Origin: Antedon mediterranea
Taxonomy: Eukaryota > Echinodermata > Crinoidea > Comatulida > Antedonidae
Assembly: GCF_964355755.1 (NCBI RefSeq)
Contig: NC_092680.1
Coordinates: 6,675,001-6,739,000 of the forward strand
Reading direction: 5' to 3'
DNA: 64,000 bases
Program-made: the position numbers and the translations under genes
The notes under the pieces: model-generated
The model's database searches: none
What the model saw: the letters and a program-made list of their open reading frames with translations, nothing else
Told to the model about the DNA's origin: nothing
Shown here: piece after piece, positions 42,701 through 54,700 of the stretch
How positions within the stretch are numbered: the first letter of the stretch is position 1
Layout of the letters: every line of letters begins with the position of its first letter

Positions 42701-45700
42701 GCCCTTTTATTAGTTTTAATCAGTGGTGACTAAGTTGTATATTTATATACAAGGAAAATTATATAATAAAAATGAATAAAAAATCATTTATTTAAACCAA
42801 ATTACTGTATGCCTAACTAGTGCAGTTCAGATTAAATAGGCAAAGGTTAAGCATTTGATAAATTGATGTTTATTTTAGTATGGTATATTTGATGTCTTTG
42901 AGTAAATAAGATAAAGTTGTTTGCCTATCTAAATATTAGCACAGAAAAGACAATATATTATCACTTTGTAAACAATATGTGTTGGTGACATTAAAAAAAA
43001 TGTAACAATATTAATATAAAAAAGTGTAAAGTCAAGTTAATTAACATTACGTCCTGTTTTTGCTGCGAAAAAATAACTGGATTTTACCATATGAATGAAT
43101 TAATTTAGTACCAACTTGAGACCAGTCAAAAATAAATGAGGGAGTGAGAAAGAAGGGAATGGGGAAATGGAAGAAAGGAGGAGGGAGGGAAATGGAGGGG
43201 GAAAAGGAAAAGGGAGGGAGAAAAGGAAAAGGGAGGGAAAGGGGAGGAAGGGAAAGAGAGGGGGGAAAGGAAAAGGGAGGGAGAAAAGGAAAAGGGAGGG
43301 AGAAAAGGAAAAGGGAGGGAGAAAAGGAAAAGGGAGGGAAAGGGGAGGGAGGGAAAGAGAGGGGGAAAAGGAAAAGGGAGGGAGAAAAGGAAAAGGGAGG
43401 GAGAAAAGGAAAAGGGAGGGAGAAAAGGAAAAGGGAGGGAAAGGGGAGGGAGGGAAAGAGAGGGAGAAAAGGAAAAGGGAGGGAGAAAAGGAAAAGGGAG
43501 GGAGAAAAGGAAAAGGGAGGGAAAGGGGAGGGAGGGAAAGAGAGGGGGAAAAGGAAAAGGGAGGGAGAAAAGGAAAAGGGAGAGAAAGGGGAGGGAGGGA
43601 AAGAGAGGGGGAAAAGGAAAAGGGAGGGAGAAAAGGAAAAGGGAGGGAAAGCGGAGGGAGGGAAAGGGAGGGAGAAAAGGAAAAGGGAGGGAGAAAAGGA
43701 AAAGGGAGGGAGAAAAGGAAAAGGGAGGGAAAGGGGAGGGAGGGAAAGGGAGAAGGGAGGGAATAGAGGGAAAGGAACTAAGGGAAGGAAAAGAGAGGGA
43801 ATGGAGGGAAAGGGGATGGAGGGAAAAAGAGGGGGAAAAGGAAAAGGGAGGGAAAGGGGAGGGAGGGAAAGGGAGAAGGGAGGGAATAGAGGGAAAGGAA
43901 CTAAGGGAAGGAAAAGAGAGGGAATGGAGGGAAAGGGGATGGAGGGAAAAAGAGGGGGAAAAGGAAAAGGGAGGGAAAGGGGAGGGAGGGAAAGGGAGAA
44001 GGGAGGGAATGGAGGGAAAGGGACTAAGGGAAGGAAAAGAGAGGGAATGGAGGGAAAGGGAGGGGATGGAAAGGAAGAAGGGAGGGAAAGAATACTAGAT
44101 GGAGAGGAAGGAGTAAAAAGTGGAAGAGGTGTTATGGCTTTCAATGGGATGGATTTAAAAATACAGTAGACACAGTAGTCATTTTCATGAATAAACTACT
44201 AAGTGTTGTACTTTTAAAAGAGGAAGGCATATGGCATAAAGACTGTGTTGACAACAGATAACTGACAGACTATGCTTCAGATCAGATTACAGTTTTCTAT
44301 AACCCCAATCTCGTTTCCGTTTCGTACATATATCAACTGAGAGTCATTCTAGTCCTATTCAACAACGTGAAACAATGATAGAAAGTACAAAGTCCAAATG
44401 TCAGACGTGAAGATTTGAATTACAAAAATATTGTCATTGTTATCCACGTAATCCATCAGGGTTTGTTGCTATTAACATGGAGGAATTACTCCTCCTATAA
44501 AACAACAACTTTTCATAATGTTTATGGTTACTGATTTACTGAATTAGTCTAAACGACCCAATTTGCTGATGGGCTATATTAACTTCAATCTCTTCACACT
44601 GATAACTAATGATATAATATGTTATCGCCATACAATTACATCTTATCAACATGGCTGTTCAATCTCTTATACAAATATTAAGCTTATCATCAGCAGAATG
44701 CATCTGAAATTATAATTTTGGTCTAACATGTGATATTTACATTGTAAATAACCTGAGTGACTGTATACACAGTAGGCAAACAATTAATCACTATACAAAT
44801 ACCGGTTTGGAACTACAAAATAAATGACATTTTCAGTAGTGTACAGAGTAAACTGTTGATATAGATTAGAACAAACATGTTGAAATCTAATGATATTTAT
44901 TGGTAAACACTGTACCATCATAACTAAGCTAACAATGTTATTATACTAGCCTCTATTTTCTGATATATTACTGTTTGTTTGTTGATGATCGTTTACATTT
45001 TAATCTATTATATCATGCATTTGTTTGTATAGAGAGGATTTTTATGGCCTTATTCACTTTTGTACTGCTCACAGACAAATAGGTGTATACTTTATTCTCG
45101 TTGTTTGTCATAAAAGCCTACCAGATGTTGTTAATTGTTTAGTATATGATGGATCTCATGGTTTAGTATGACCAACATAATAATGGTGTTTTGGTTTTGT
45201 ATTTTTCACATTTTAACTTTTTCATCAATTATACGGGGATGTGTATTGAACAGTGAGATTCGCTACATAAACCTTGTCTACACTTTCAAACTAGTTTGAC
45301 AGAAAAACGTAGTATGCCCAAATATGGTCGTTATCATATCCATATATGGGTACATCATATTTTGTTTTCACATAGAGATCAATAGGAGTGTAGACAGAGC
45401 GTAAGAATAAATCAATTATTAATCAAGTTATGTTTAGGCAGATTGATCATGCAATGCTTGTGCTACGAACAGAATAGGACAGTTTCAATATGCGACTACT
45501 CAGTGTGACCACGGAGCAGCATGTATTGTGTGTCGTCACATAAACCTACAATCTTCCAAAGTGTGTCGAGAAATTGAGTAAAGAGAATGATGCTCGAATG
45601 TCACTGCATGTGCACAATGAAACTTAACATTTAAAAAGAAAATTGTCTGCAATTTAGCAGGTCTACCTCCTTACTATTACATAAAAGCTATATATGTACT

Positions 45701-48700
45701 TAATATTATTATCTTTGGTATCCTATAATCCAGGTTAACTTGTTTGTTTAATAATACCTATTTTGTAATAACCAAACAATCGCAGCAAAAACATCGACCT
45801 TTTAACTTGTTATGAATCAAGATAAACATCAATATCATTTTTGAAAACACAGTTAATATCTGAATAAATATTTTACCAGGGTTCGGTAGTTGAGTATGTT
45901 TATGTATCAACAGATAAAGTTTTGTAAGCTTACATGTTTACTGAAAGTACATAGGTTATTAAAAAGTGGGGTGAACCTGTGCAATTATTCGGCGATAGTT
46001 TCTGAACCACTCGCCAAATGTTGTGGTTTTCAATCACAATGCTAAAACCAACTTTACTAAGTGTAATTTTTTATAATAAAATTGTCCCATGATGATGAAG
46101 GCATAATTATGATTGGAAAATAATAAATTTTCGTAACATGTTAACTCAAATTCAAATACCATAATTTCTGGAAAACAAGACATACTGTCTTAAGCCAGCC
46201 CAGTGGTGTCTGGTATTGTGAGATTTAATATCAATACAGCAATGAAACTAAAGCCTGGACATTTTCAAAAACAATTCCTACCTACCTTTCAATCTTTCTG
46301 TTCTGATTCTACCAGTTAAGGTATGTTTCAAACAATAGTTCCTCTCAAATTATAATAATGCTGAAAATTAGAAATAAATAAAATTGCTTCATTCCTTCAC
46401 TTACCATCTTCTTCTGTGCTTGAATTCTGTCCATGGAGTCACCTGTTACTTGCCCGACTTCTCCACTTGCACTTTGTGATGGAGCTAGGAATACCATGTT
46501 CTTGCTGTCATACGTGAACGTGAAACCGCGCACCTTGCTGAGGGAGTGTCCAAATTGACGAAGACATGCAACACGAATCAGTACCTGCATATTAAGTAAT
46601 ATTAATAATTGGATGGGGGAAGTTGGATAAAGCTCTGTCTACATTATCAAACTAGTTTGACAAAAAAGTGTGATGTGCCTAAAGATAGTAGTGATGACAT
46701 TTTCTGTTTGATAGTGTAGACAGAGCTGAAGTGAATGATAAGACTCACCTTGCAAACATAACAAATATGTTTCCACCTCACAATTCCCACTTTTTATTTA
46801 ATTTATTTATATTGTGTAGGATTATCTTTTTTTGTTGTATCCTAGTTAACTGTTGTCCTCAATCTCTTTGTTAACCGAGACAGGTATAAAAAGTTTGCAA
46901 TTGTGAGATGGAAAACATATTTTGATTCCATTTTTACCTCCTCATGGCATGAGAGACAGAGCTGGTGACAGAGGTCAAACTTCATCCACTTCTGAACGTC
47001 TCTTAGTGGTGGAATCTTCCAGACCATGATGTCTTCTGTGATTGGCAGTTCCTGATGCCATTGCACATTCTGGTTAGCTTCATTGATGATTGTTTCAACA
47101 GGTGCCCTGCAGGTATCTATAATAGTAAAACAGATTATGTTATGTTATGTTTTTGATAAATGCTTAAAAAGAAATATCCATGATCTGTAGGTAGTATACG
47201 GCATGAGAGCTCCCAACGGCCAAATTCCGAGCGCAAAATGTTTACATGGCTTTGTTTGAAAACTTTCCTATTCTAATAGAACCGACAATATAAGGGAAAA
47301 GAATGACTCTAAGAAAAAAAATGTGAAACAATAGTAACAAAAAGTATTTCTGTTACTCAACAACCCTGTATGACATGACATGATTTAGCTATACAAAACT
47401 GTCCAAATTTATCAAGTTAAATTTAATTAAATTAACATTTTTCCTTACAGTTTTCGTACTCATATATTTCACTTATAAAATAATACAGTTGACATTTTTC
47501 AGACATCAAAACAACGCCAAAATGTGACACAATCTTCTCAGACAGTAATAAAATGTCCTTAGAGAACAGTGGTATATTGGCCAAGCGCTGCTGCCCCACT
47601 ATTTTTGATTGACTGCCCAACTGAGCGACAGGGCTGGCATATAAAAGTCAACCTGGGGCAGCAGGACATGAGAGGATGTTTTTAAGCTTGTTGTTTACCT
47701 AGATATTCTTATCCACCTTCCACACTGATGTTACTGCAACATTCAAAAGGAAGGTTAAATGTTAAAGAGAAACCAAATTTATAAGTTTGATAACAGATAC
47801 ATTTTTCAAATAATTGTTTTCTTTTTCAGAAAAATTTACCCCTTATAATAGGCCTATGCCTTTACAGTTAATTCAATTTAGCCCTATCATTGGGTATATT
47901 AATACTCCATGCTAAAATTAATTTTGATATGCTTTTAATTAACCTTACAAAATAGTTATCAGTGTATAATGACGAATATATTCAAAACGGAAATTAACTG
48001 ATACATTTGAGTTTGAAAATATATTTGTCAATCAGCATGTGTAACCACAAGACTTGTAAATGTCAATTTATTCATGATATATTGATATTTTAAAGCATTT
48101 CTGCAGTTTATAACATTTGCATGTTGTATTGAAATAACACAAGATGTAGGTGAGGCTTTACATTTAAGATCGGTTCAACAAATGTTAAATAAAGCCACAT
48201 CATATTGTTAACTGTTATTTGTTCAAAAAATAAATCTACTGTATTTATATGTACAAATAAATCTCTCAATGGGTATCAATCTTCTCAAAATAAATGCATG
48301 TTTATCAAATAAAGATTTTCAATATTTTATTACTTCTATCGGTTCATGTCACATCACCAAAGTTAAGCAACGTTGGGCCCAGTTAGAGTTTCAATGGGAG
48401 ACCATCTGGGAATGTTGGGTGCTATATATATAGAGCTGGGGTCCTATTAGGCATTTGAAATTTGACTCTTATGGCAGCCCATGCATCTAGAATCTGCCTC
48501 AGAATTGGCTCATGCCTCTCCTCTGGTTAAGGTGGGCACTGGAGATAAAAGCCCTTGATTAATCAACCCAGGTGCTTTAAACAGTCCTGGCTTAGTTTCA
48601 TCCATCATTTCAAATGAATGTTAGACTACAGTAATTGACATTGTCGTTCGCTACAGACGTCGGCCAAAATACTATACTATTGAACACTGTGAAATAAATA

Positions 48701-51700
48701 TCCTCCATTCAGTTTTGTCTAAAGCTCCTCATTTGAAATTCAGAACCTGAAACTAGCACCTTTTTTTTTTTGACCTAATGTTATATAAACTTTGCAATGC
48801 CAGAAGGCTTGATTTACGACTTAAATGTATTTCATTGAAACCTAACTAAATGTGATGATAGATGATACAGTCCTCAGTACATAAATTAACATAGCATACA
48901 AATAATGAATGTTTGTGAATTGAATAGGGACTATATTTTATGGGTTTAATAGATCATTCAGGCTTCCAATGAATTTAAACATTCTGCCTATTCAATGAAT
49001 ACAAAACATTCATTATTATTCGAAAGTAAACTTTTATTCAATTAATCTGCAAGTTGAATCACATGTTCAATACTAGGTAAGAGGCTATATCGTTTTAAAA
49101 AAAAAGCAGGCTTGGATTTTGATTGTGGAGTACATATAGGCAGCACACTATAGGCTGATTTTAAAAGAAAAAAAGTCACCAGCCTTGTGTTGCAGACAAT
49201 TCCCATGCAGTAAAACCATGGAGGTATTTTATACCTCCATGGTAAAACCATGGAGGTATAAAAAAGAAGGAGATTCAACTAGCTAATAGAGATTAAAATG
49301 CTGTGTGCTATATGAACTATGACTGACTTCCTCGGACGCTGATTGGCTCGCTTAGATGAGTTCAAAAAAGCCGCCTTCCGCTCTGCCACGCGGGACGTCG
49401 CCTTTCATCGTTGTCAGTGCAGCCGGTCGTTCATCGCTTGTTACAAGGCCCCTTAGCATTTAAGTCGCCCTGAACATGTATTTTAAACACTTTTTTGGTT
49501 GTATTAGCTTCTAGAGAGGGCTTGTGGGGTCAGAGTTTAACATATCCGAAACCATATTGAATTTAGAAAGCCATTACATTTTATTAGAAGAAAATCGAGT
49601 AATATTTACCAAAATAACCGTAAGTTTAAGTTTTTATGGTTTTTATATTATATATCGATAACACGATAACCTCGGAAAATGATTTTTTTTAGTAAATATT
49701 ATTTAATAATTTAGGTTTCAAACCGTGAAAATCCCGACCGTGTACACGCGTGTATATTTTCTCTACATGCATTGCAACATAGGGCTTTTTTCTCTCGGCG
49801 AGTCGCTTGTTGGTTCATCAAGTGTGACGTAATCAACGGGTTAGGAAGATTATGCTGGGGCTAGGCCTAGAGTATCCTTGTTTGATATTATGATTCGTGA
49901 ACCTATTCAACAATGTTATTAATATAAATTATAGTTATAGGCTAATTTATATTATAATTAATACAATGGTGAACCTAATTAATGGTTGTATTGTTAAAAA
50001 CTATATTAAAGCAAATGTTAATACAGTACAATTAATGTTTATTGTGTTCCTCTACAGTTAACTCTTTTGTAAAACTTACAAAAGGAATTGCTTGCTACTG
50101 ATGGTGTGGACTATGTGTTGAGTGAAAAACTAAACCAAGATCCTCTTGAGGAATACTTTAGCAAACAGAGAGGATGTGGAGGAAGAAATGAAAACCCAAC
50201 AGTTCATCAATTCCAACATAATGCATTGACACTCTACAAGTTGCAGGAGCCAGAAGTGTAACTGGTTCAATCCACTCCAACACCAGGAAGTCGCGTTTTA
50301 GCATAGACAGTACCCCATTCCCAAAAAGAACGAAAACCATAAATAATATTAATAAAGTACAAATATAATAATAATTTCATGAACACCTTTTATGTATTTA
50401 CTGAACTGTATAGAAAATATTTATATTGTGAATAAATTGGAAATTCTTTCTTTAAGTTAGTCATTATTTTTAAGTTTCTTTCTTAAGGGTTTTTCACCCT
50501 TCTTTCCGACTGATGCATCTTTCTTTTTTCTTTCCATCATATATACGGTGGTAAAAGCCTTGCATCTGATGTCTATATAACATCCAATAACTTTGTTAAA
50601 TAAAGTAGACACTACTACCTCATTAACATTATCCCCAATCAACCGTTCCCATGCTAATTTAATGACAGGCGAATCAAGGGCTGAAGTAAGTTTGTCCTTT
50701 AAATTTAAACCACAAAGTTCTGTAATTTTTGTGGAGGACAAAATGGGTTTTACCTCGCATTCCAGCCACCTAAAAAATAAAAATGAATCATTATTTATTT
50801 GAAATAGGCCTCCTCTGTTAATTTTTGTAATCCAGTCTTTACTATAATCTAAAAATGACATTTTATCATTGTTGTCTTCAATTTCTAATTTCCTTAATAC
50901 ATCAATAGATAAATTAACTAGATTGTTATTTGGAAATCTTCTCTAAAAGCGTAATAATTTATGCGGAATATAGCCAGCCATGTATCTTAATGTTTGTTGC
51001 TCTTCCTTGGTTACCTCTACCTGTGGCGGTTCATTTGCAGCAGCATTCTCATACGGCCCAATTTGCCTTAACAACAACTCTTCTACAATTGCCTCGCTTG
51101 CCATTTGGAATAAAAAATTTGCAGCAATATCACAGTCAACTAAACCTAAAAATTGATTTGAGTTTTCATTTATGCGAAAAGTTTGAAAGTTTCTACACGC
51201 TGCGTCTAACCCTTCTGATGCAGTTCTTTTAGTGTTCGCTACAGTTGCTGTCTCCCATAAAGTATTGACAAGTTTGTTTGCAACATCCTGAATATCTTTT
51301 GACCGCAACTCGACCACTGCATTGTTTATTGCTGTTGCCATCTTTGGATTTAACTGCAGCATAGGGTCTTCCAAGAACTTTGTTAAATGAGTGATTAACA
51401 ATTTCCAAAGAATCAGCTAATGCATTTTCAAGTAGATATTGGCTCTTCCATTTTATCGGCTTCTTTTTTGCAGCTGTGAATTATTTTAAAATAAATCATA
51501 AATTAAAATGTCTTTCCCATAAAATTAAAAAGTTAAATTCAATCTGACCATCCCTAATATTTTAATTTCCTGTGCAAAATACAATGTAGTGGGCGACGTA
51601 GGGCTGAAATATCTATTCCCTGTATTTCGGTAATTTTAAATTTAATTATTTGGAAAATGTGTCAACAGCAAAATCCATGCATGAATTATAAAATGTACAG

Positions 51701-54700
51701 TAGTAGTAAATAGCTTTATTTTCTATTAGAGTAATTAATTAGTTAGGCCTATATATACCATCTATGCTCATTAATACCATGGAGGTATACCTCCATGTTA
51801 ATACTCACCTTTTTCCGGTTTATTGTTAGTAGTTGATTCGCTGGGCCTACTAGCGTTCGTATAATTGCTTGGCCCACTTCGCACTTCCACGTTTCTTCGG
51901 CGGCTAGGCCTGAACTCGCGCAATTCGTATGGAACCATCTGACTTCGCAATCTTTACCGTTGCAGGCTATTGTCTCTTCCGTCGATGGACAGTTACATAT
52001 ACAGATATTTTTCACTTTTTCGGTGCCTACTTCGGTATTTATTTCTTCAAATTCTGCTAATAATTCTTTTGTTAACAACTCATCAAACTCCATCACATCA
52101 ATTTTTGTAGAATAAAAGAATACAGTGTTGCTTTTTTGCACTGCCGGCCGCGCGCGCTAGCTACTCGACTCACACACAACGCTCATGTGCTCGAGGTCAA
52201 GCGGTTTGCTTCCGGTTTTACAATTAATTATACGACCTTTTCGTGACATATTGACCTTGTACGCCACGCAGTGCTTATGTGCGATACCGTTTATAATTAC
52301 TCCCTTATCTGTTAAACATTCGGCGGCTGCAATGAATACATCAAAGGAGACAAGCTAGTTGAATCTCCTTCTTTTTTATACCTCCATGGTAAAACTAATA
52401 CTGAATGGCATTATGTGATTCAAAAATCAGTAGTGATTGCAATATCTGCAGTAAAGGAAAAAATGTTTAACATTAAATGAGAAAAACATTCAAAAACCAA
52501 CAGAGGGCAGTACACATCATTTTAAGTTAGGAAATGGACTTGGGAGAAAATTTAAGCACATTCTCAAGAAGATGCTTGGTGCCGTCTTTTGTTCCGATGC
52601 CTTTGATTGAATGTTCATTGCCATTCACGGAATGTAGAGTTTAATATGCTGCTTTATTTTTGTCTTCTTTGTACAAATATGACATACCACCAGTTGTATA
52701 TTTTAATAAATTTTTAAACACCACAGACAGCAAACAGAAATTGTTTCTCTGTCACGAAACGCATCAGAATTTGCACCTTTTATTGACATAGACAGGAAAA
52801 TGAACAGATGATGTTTGAGAATATTATAACAGGTGAGGTGGTGTAAGCTGTGTAGACAACTGTTGGCAATCTACGTAAACATTAAGTTGGTTACACCCAG
52901 TTTACTATAAAACCAAATCAACTGAAGGAATTATGAAATAATCAAAGCTGGTTTGTCAACTTGTAACAGTCACCTTGATATTGAAAAAAAAAACTGTTTT
53001 TTTTTTTTGGTAAGAAAACAATTTCTTTTCAATAACATTTCCAAAGTAGGGTATTCTAAACAAACACCATTTCTGAAATTCTGTTTTTCTTTTCTATCTA
53101 GATATTAGCAGCATAAAAAGTGATGGTAAACTACTTTAAAAATAGATTAAAAAACGATTTTTGCTGATTTTATGGGGGGGGGGGGGGGGGGAAGCCCTAT
53201 ATCTGCTGAGTAGCAAAACATCATTTTTAAATGGAATACATTCACACAAACAAACAGGAGGGGTGGGTATGTTATTGACTGACATTGAAATAGTAGTACT
53301 ATAGAATTCCACATCCAATTAAAACAAAAATCCTCTTTATGAACTACTACTGCTAGGTACCAACTGCAAGCACAATGTATTTTAAACCAGAACCACCAAC
53401 AGTCACGTAGAAAGCTTAAAAGCCCAATGCAGTCAGCTATGAGGTATCAATCCTGCCACAAATCAATTTATATTGGAATGTCTTTTAAGACATTTATGAG
53501 AAATCAGTTTCCTGCTTTCTCAAACATAATTCATACATTTGACGAATACATTTTCTACATTTCCATTGGATTTCTTACAAAAGACATTTCAGAATGTCTT
53601 TCTGAATGTTATAAATCAAGTGCTATTTTTACAACATAGGTGTAAACAAACCTATTATTTATTCAGAATAGCAATTTTGTTATTATACTTAAGAAGTAGT
53701 GCTGTTTTACTTTAAGAGTAAAATGATGTACGTTACTGTACCTGAACATACCATAAAAGCCCCTAGGGGTGCAATATCAAGCAGAATGTCTCAGTTACAT
53801 TTTTCTCTCTTGCATATATTTCCAATTTCAAATCAAATTTAGGTTTAAAGAATTTTACAAGGCAGACATTTAGGCTTTAAGTCACATTTGATAGGCATAA
53901 TAATTGACTCACATTCATAAGATGTCATCATTGAAAATTGTATCAGAGTGGGCTTAAAAATTTCCCAGGATATCTCCGGATAATACAGCAATTAATCATT
54001 CCTTTATAACTAGTTTTTAATGACTGTTAGTCTAGATTTTGCAGCTTTTGAAGTCGAAATTGACCCGGCAAATTAAAGGGTACAAATCATTTCTTAGTGA
54101 GTGAACATTATATAAAAGAAAGAGTTTTATGAGAATTCTATGCAAATCATGCAACTTTCGCGCACAAATTCAAATTGTTATCTGGTTCCGTTCAGTTTTT
54201 GTGCAACTGTTGATTAGATTTGAGGATATTCTGGTTCTTTTGTCCCGCTAGCATGTTCCGTGGTTATCCACATTCTTCCAATTAAAAGACAGTGACTTAA
54301 TTAATCAATTTTTGAACCTGGAAAATGTCCTCCGGCACTACAATTCAATTACGTACAAACCTGAAGCACTCTAGATTGATTGGCCCAGAGGAGCTAACTA
54401 AATAGAAGTTCATTTAAATCAAATATGTTAAGATTTTGCCTTATGAAACTATCAAACTTTATATGAAAAAAAATGTGATGTGCCCATATATGGAAACGAC
54501 GATGTCATATCACTACCATATTTGGACACATCACTACCATATTTGAGCACATCACACTTTTTTGGTAAAACTAATTTGATAGTGTAGACAGAATTTTAAA
54601 TCAAAGCCAATTCAAGAGCATGAAATGCAGAGGAGCATAAATTATGAATAGAATTCATAGTTGATGATACTTTCACACAGGATGTACTGCCTAGCCTAGA

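Larger units (their letters stand above)
19871..46404 (-). other. SMG5 26.5-kb intron
   Basis: The largest intron, phase 0 at both ends. Contents entered separately: four MITE-A copies or related, a TA-flanked element, three small palindromic P-type footprints or candidates, a 5S-SINE, two TGTTTCTGCTG elements and a polypurine minisatellite. Stretches 26400-28400, 29300-32800, 36000-37000 and 44200-45200 show only AT-rich sequence to my eye. No ORF in it resembles a known domain. Confidence 0.75.
49249..52388. mobile_element. P-like DNA transposon, internally deleted, 3,140 bp
   Basis: Perfect 36-bp inverted ends at 49249-49284 and 52353-52388 (beginning CATGGAGGTATAAAAAAGAA) lie within 7-bp direct repeats GTAAAAC (49242-49248 and 52389-52395). 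P-superfamily evidence: a plus-strand frame with LSEKLNQDPLEEYFSKQR and GRNENPTVHQF (50073-50261), the CATG terminus as in Drosophila P, and a 7-bp duplication as in the P relatives 1360/Hoppel. The plus-strand gene lacks its DNA-binding and catalytic parts. A second, minus-strand PHD-type gene faces it (50457-52093). CpG-rich probable promoters lie at both ends. Confidence 0.85.

Noticed and set aside
43047-44169. Long open frames of 365 and 341 codons on opposite strands
   Set aside because: They lie entirely in a purine-only tandem repeat. The predicted proteins contain four or five residue types and exist in several frames, as composition alone predicts.
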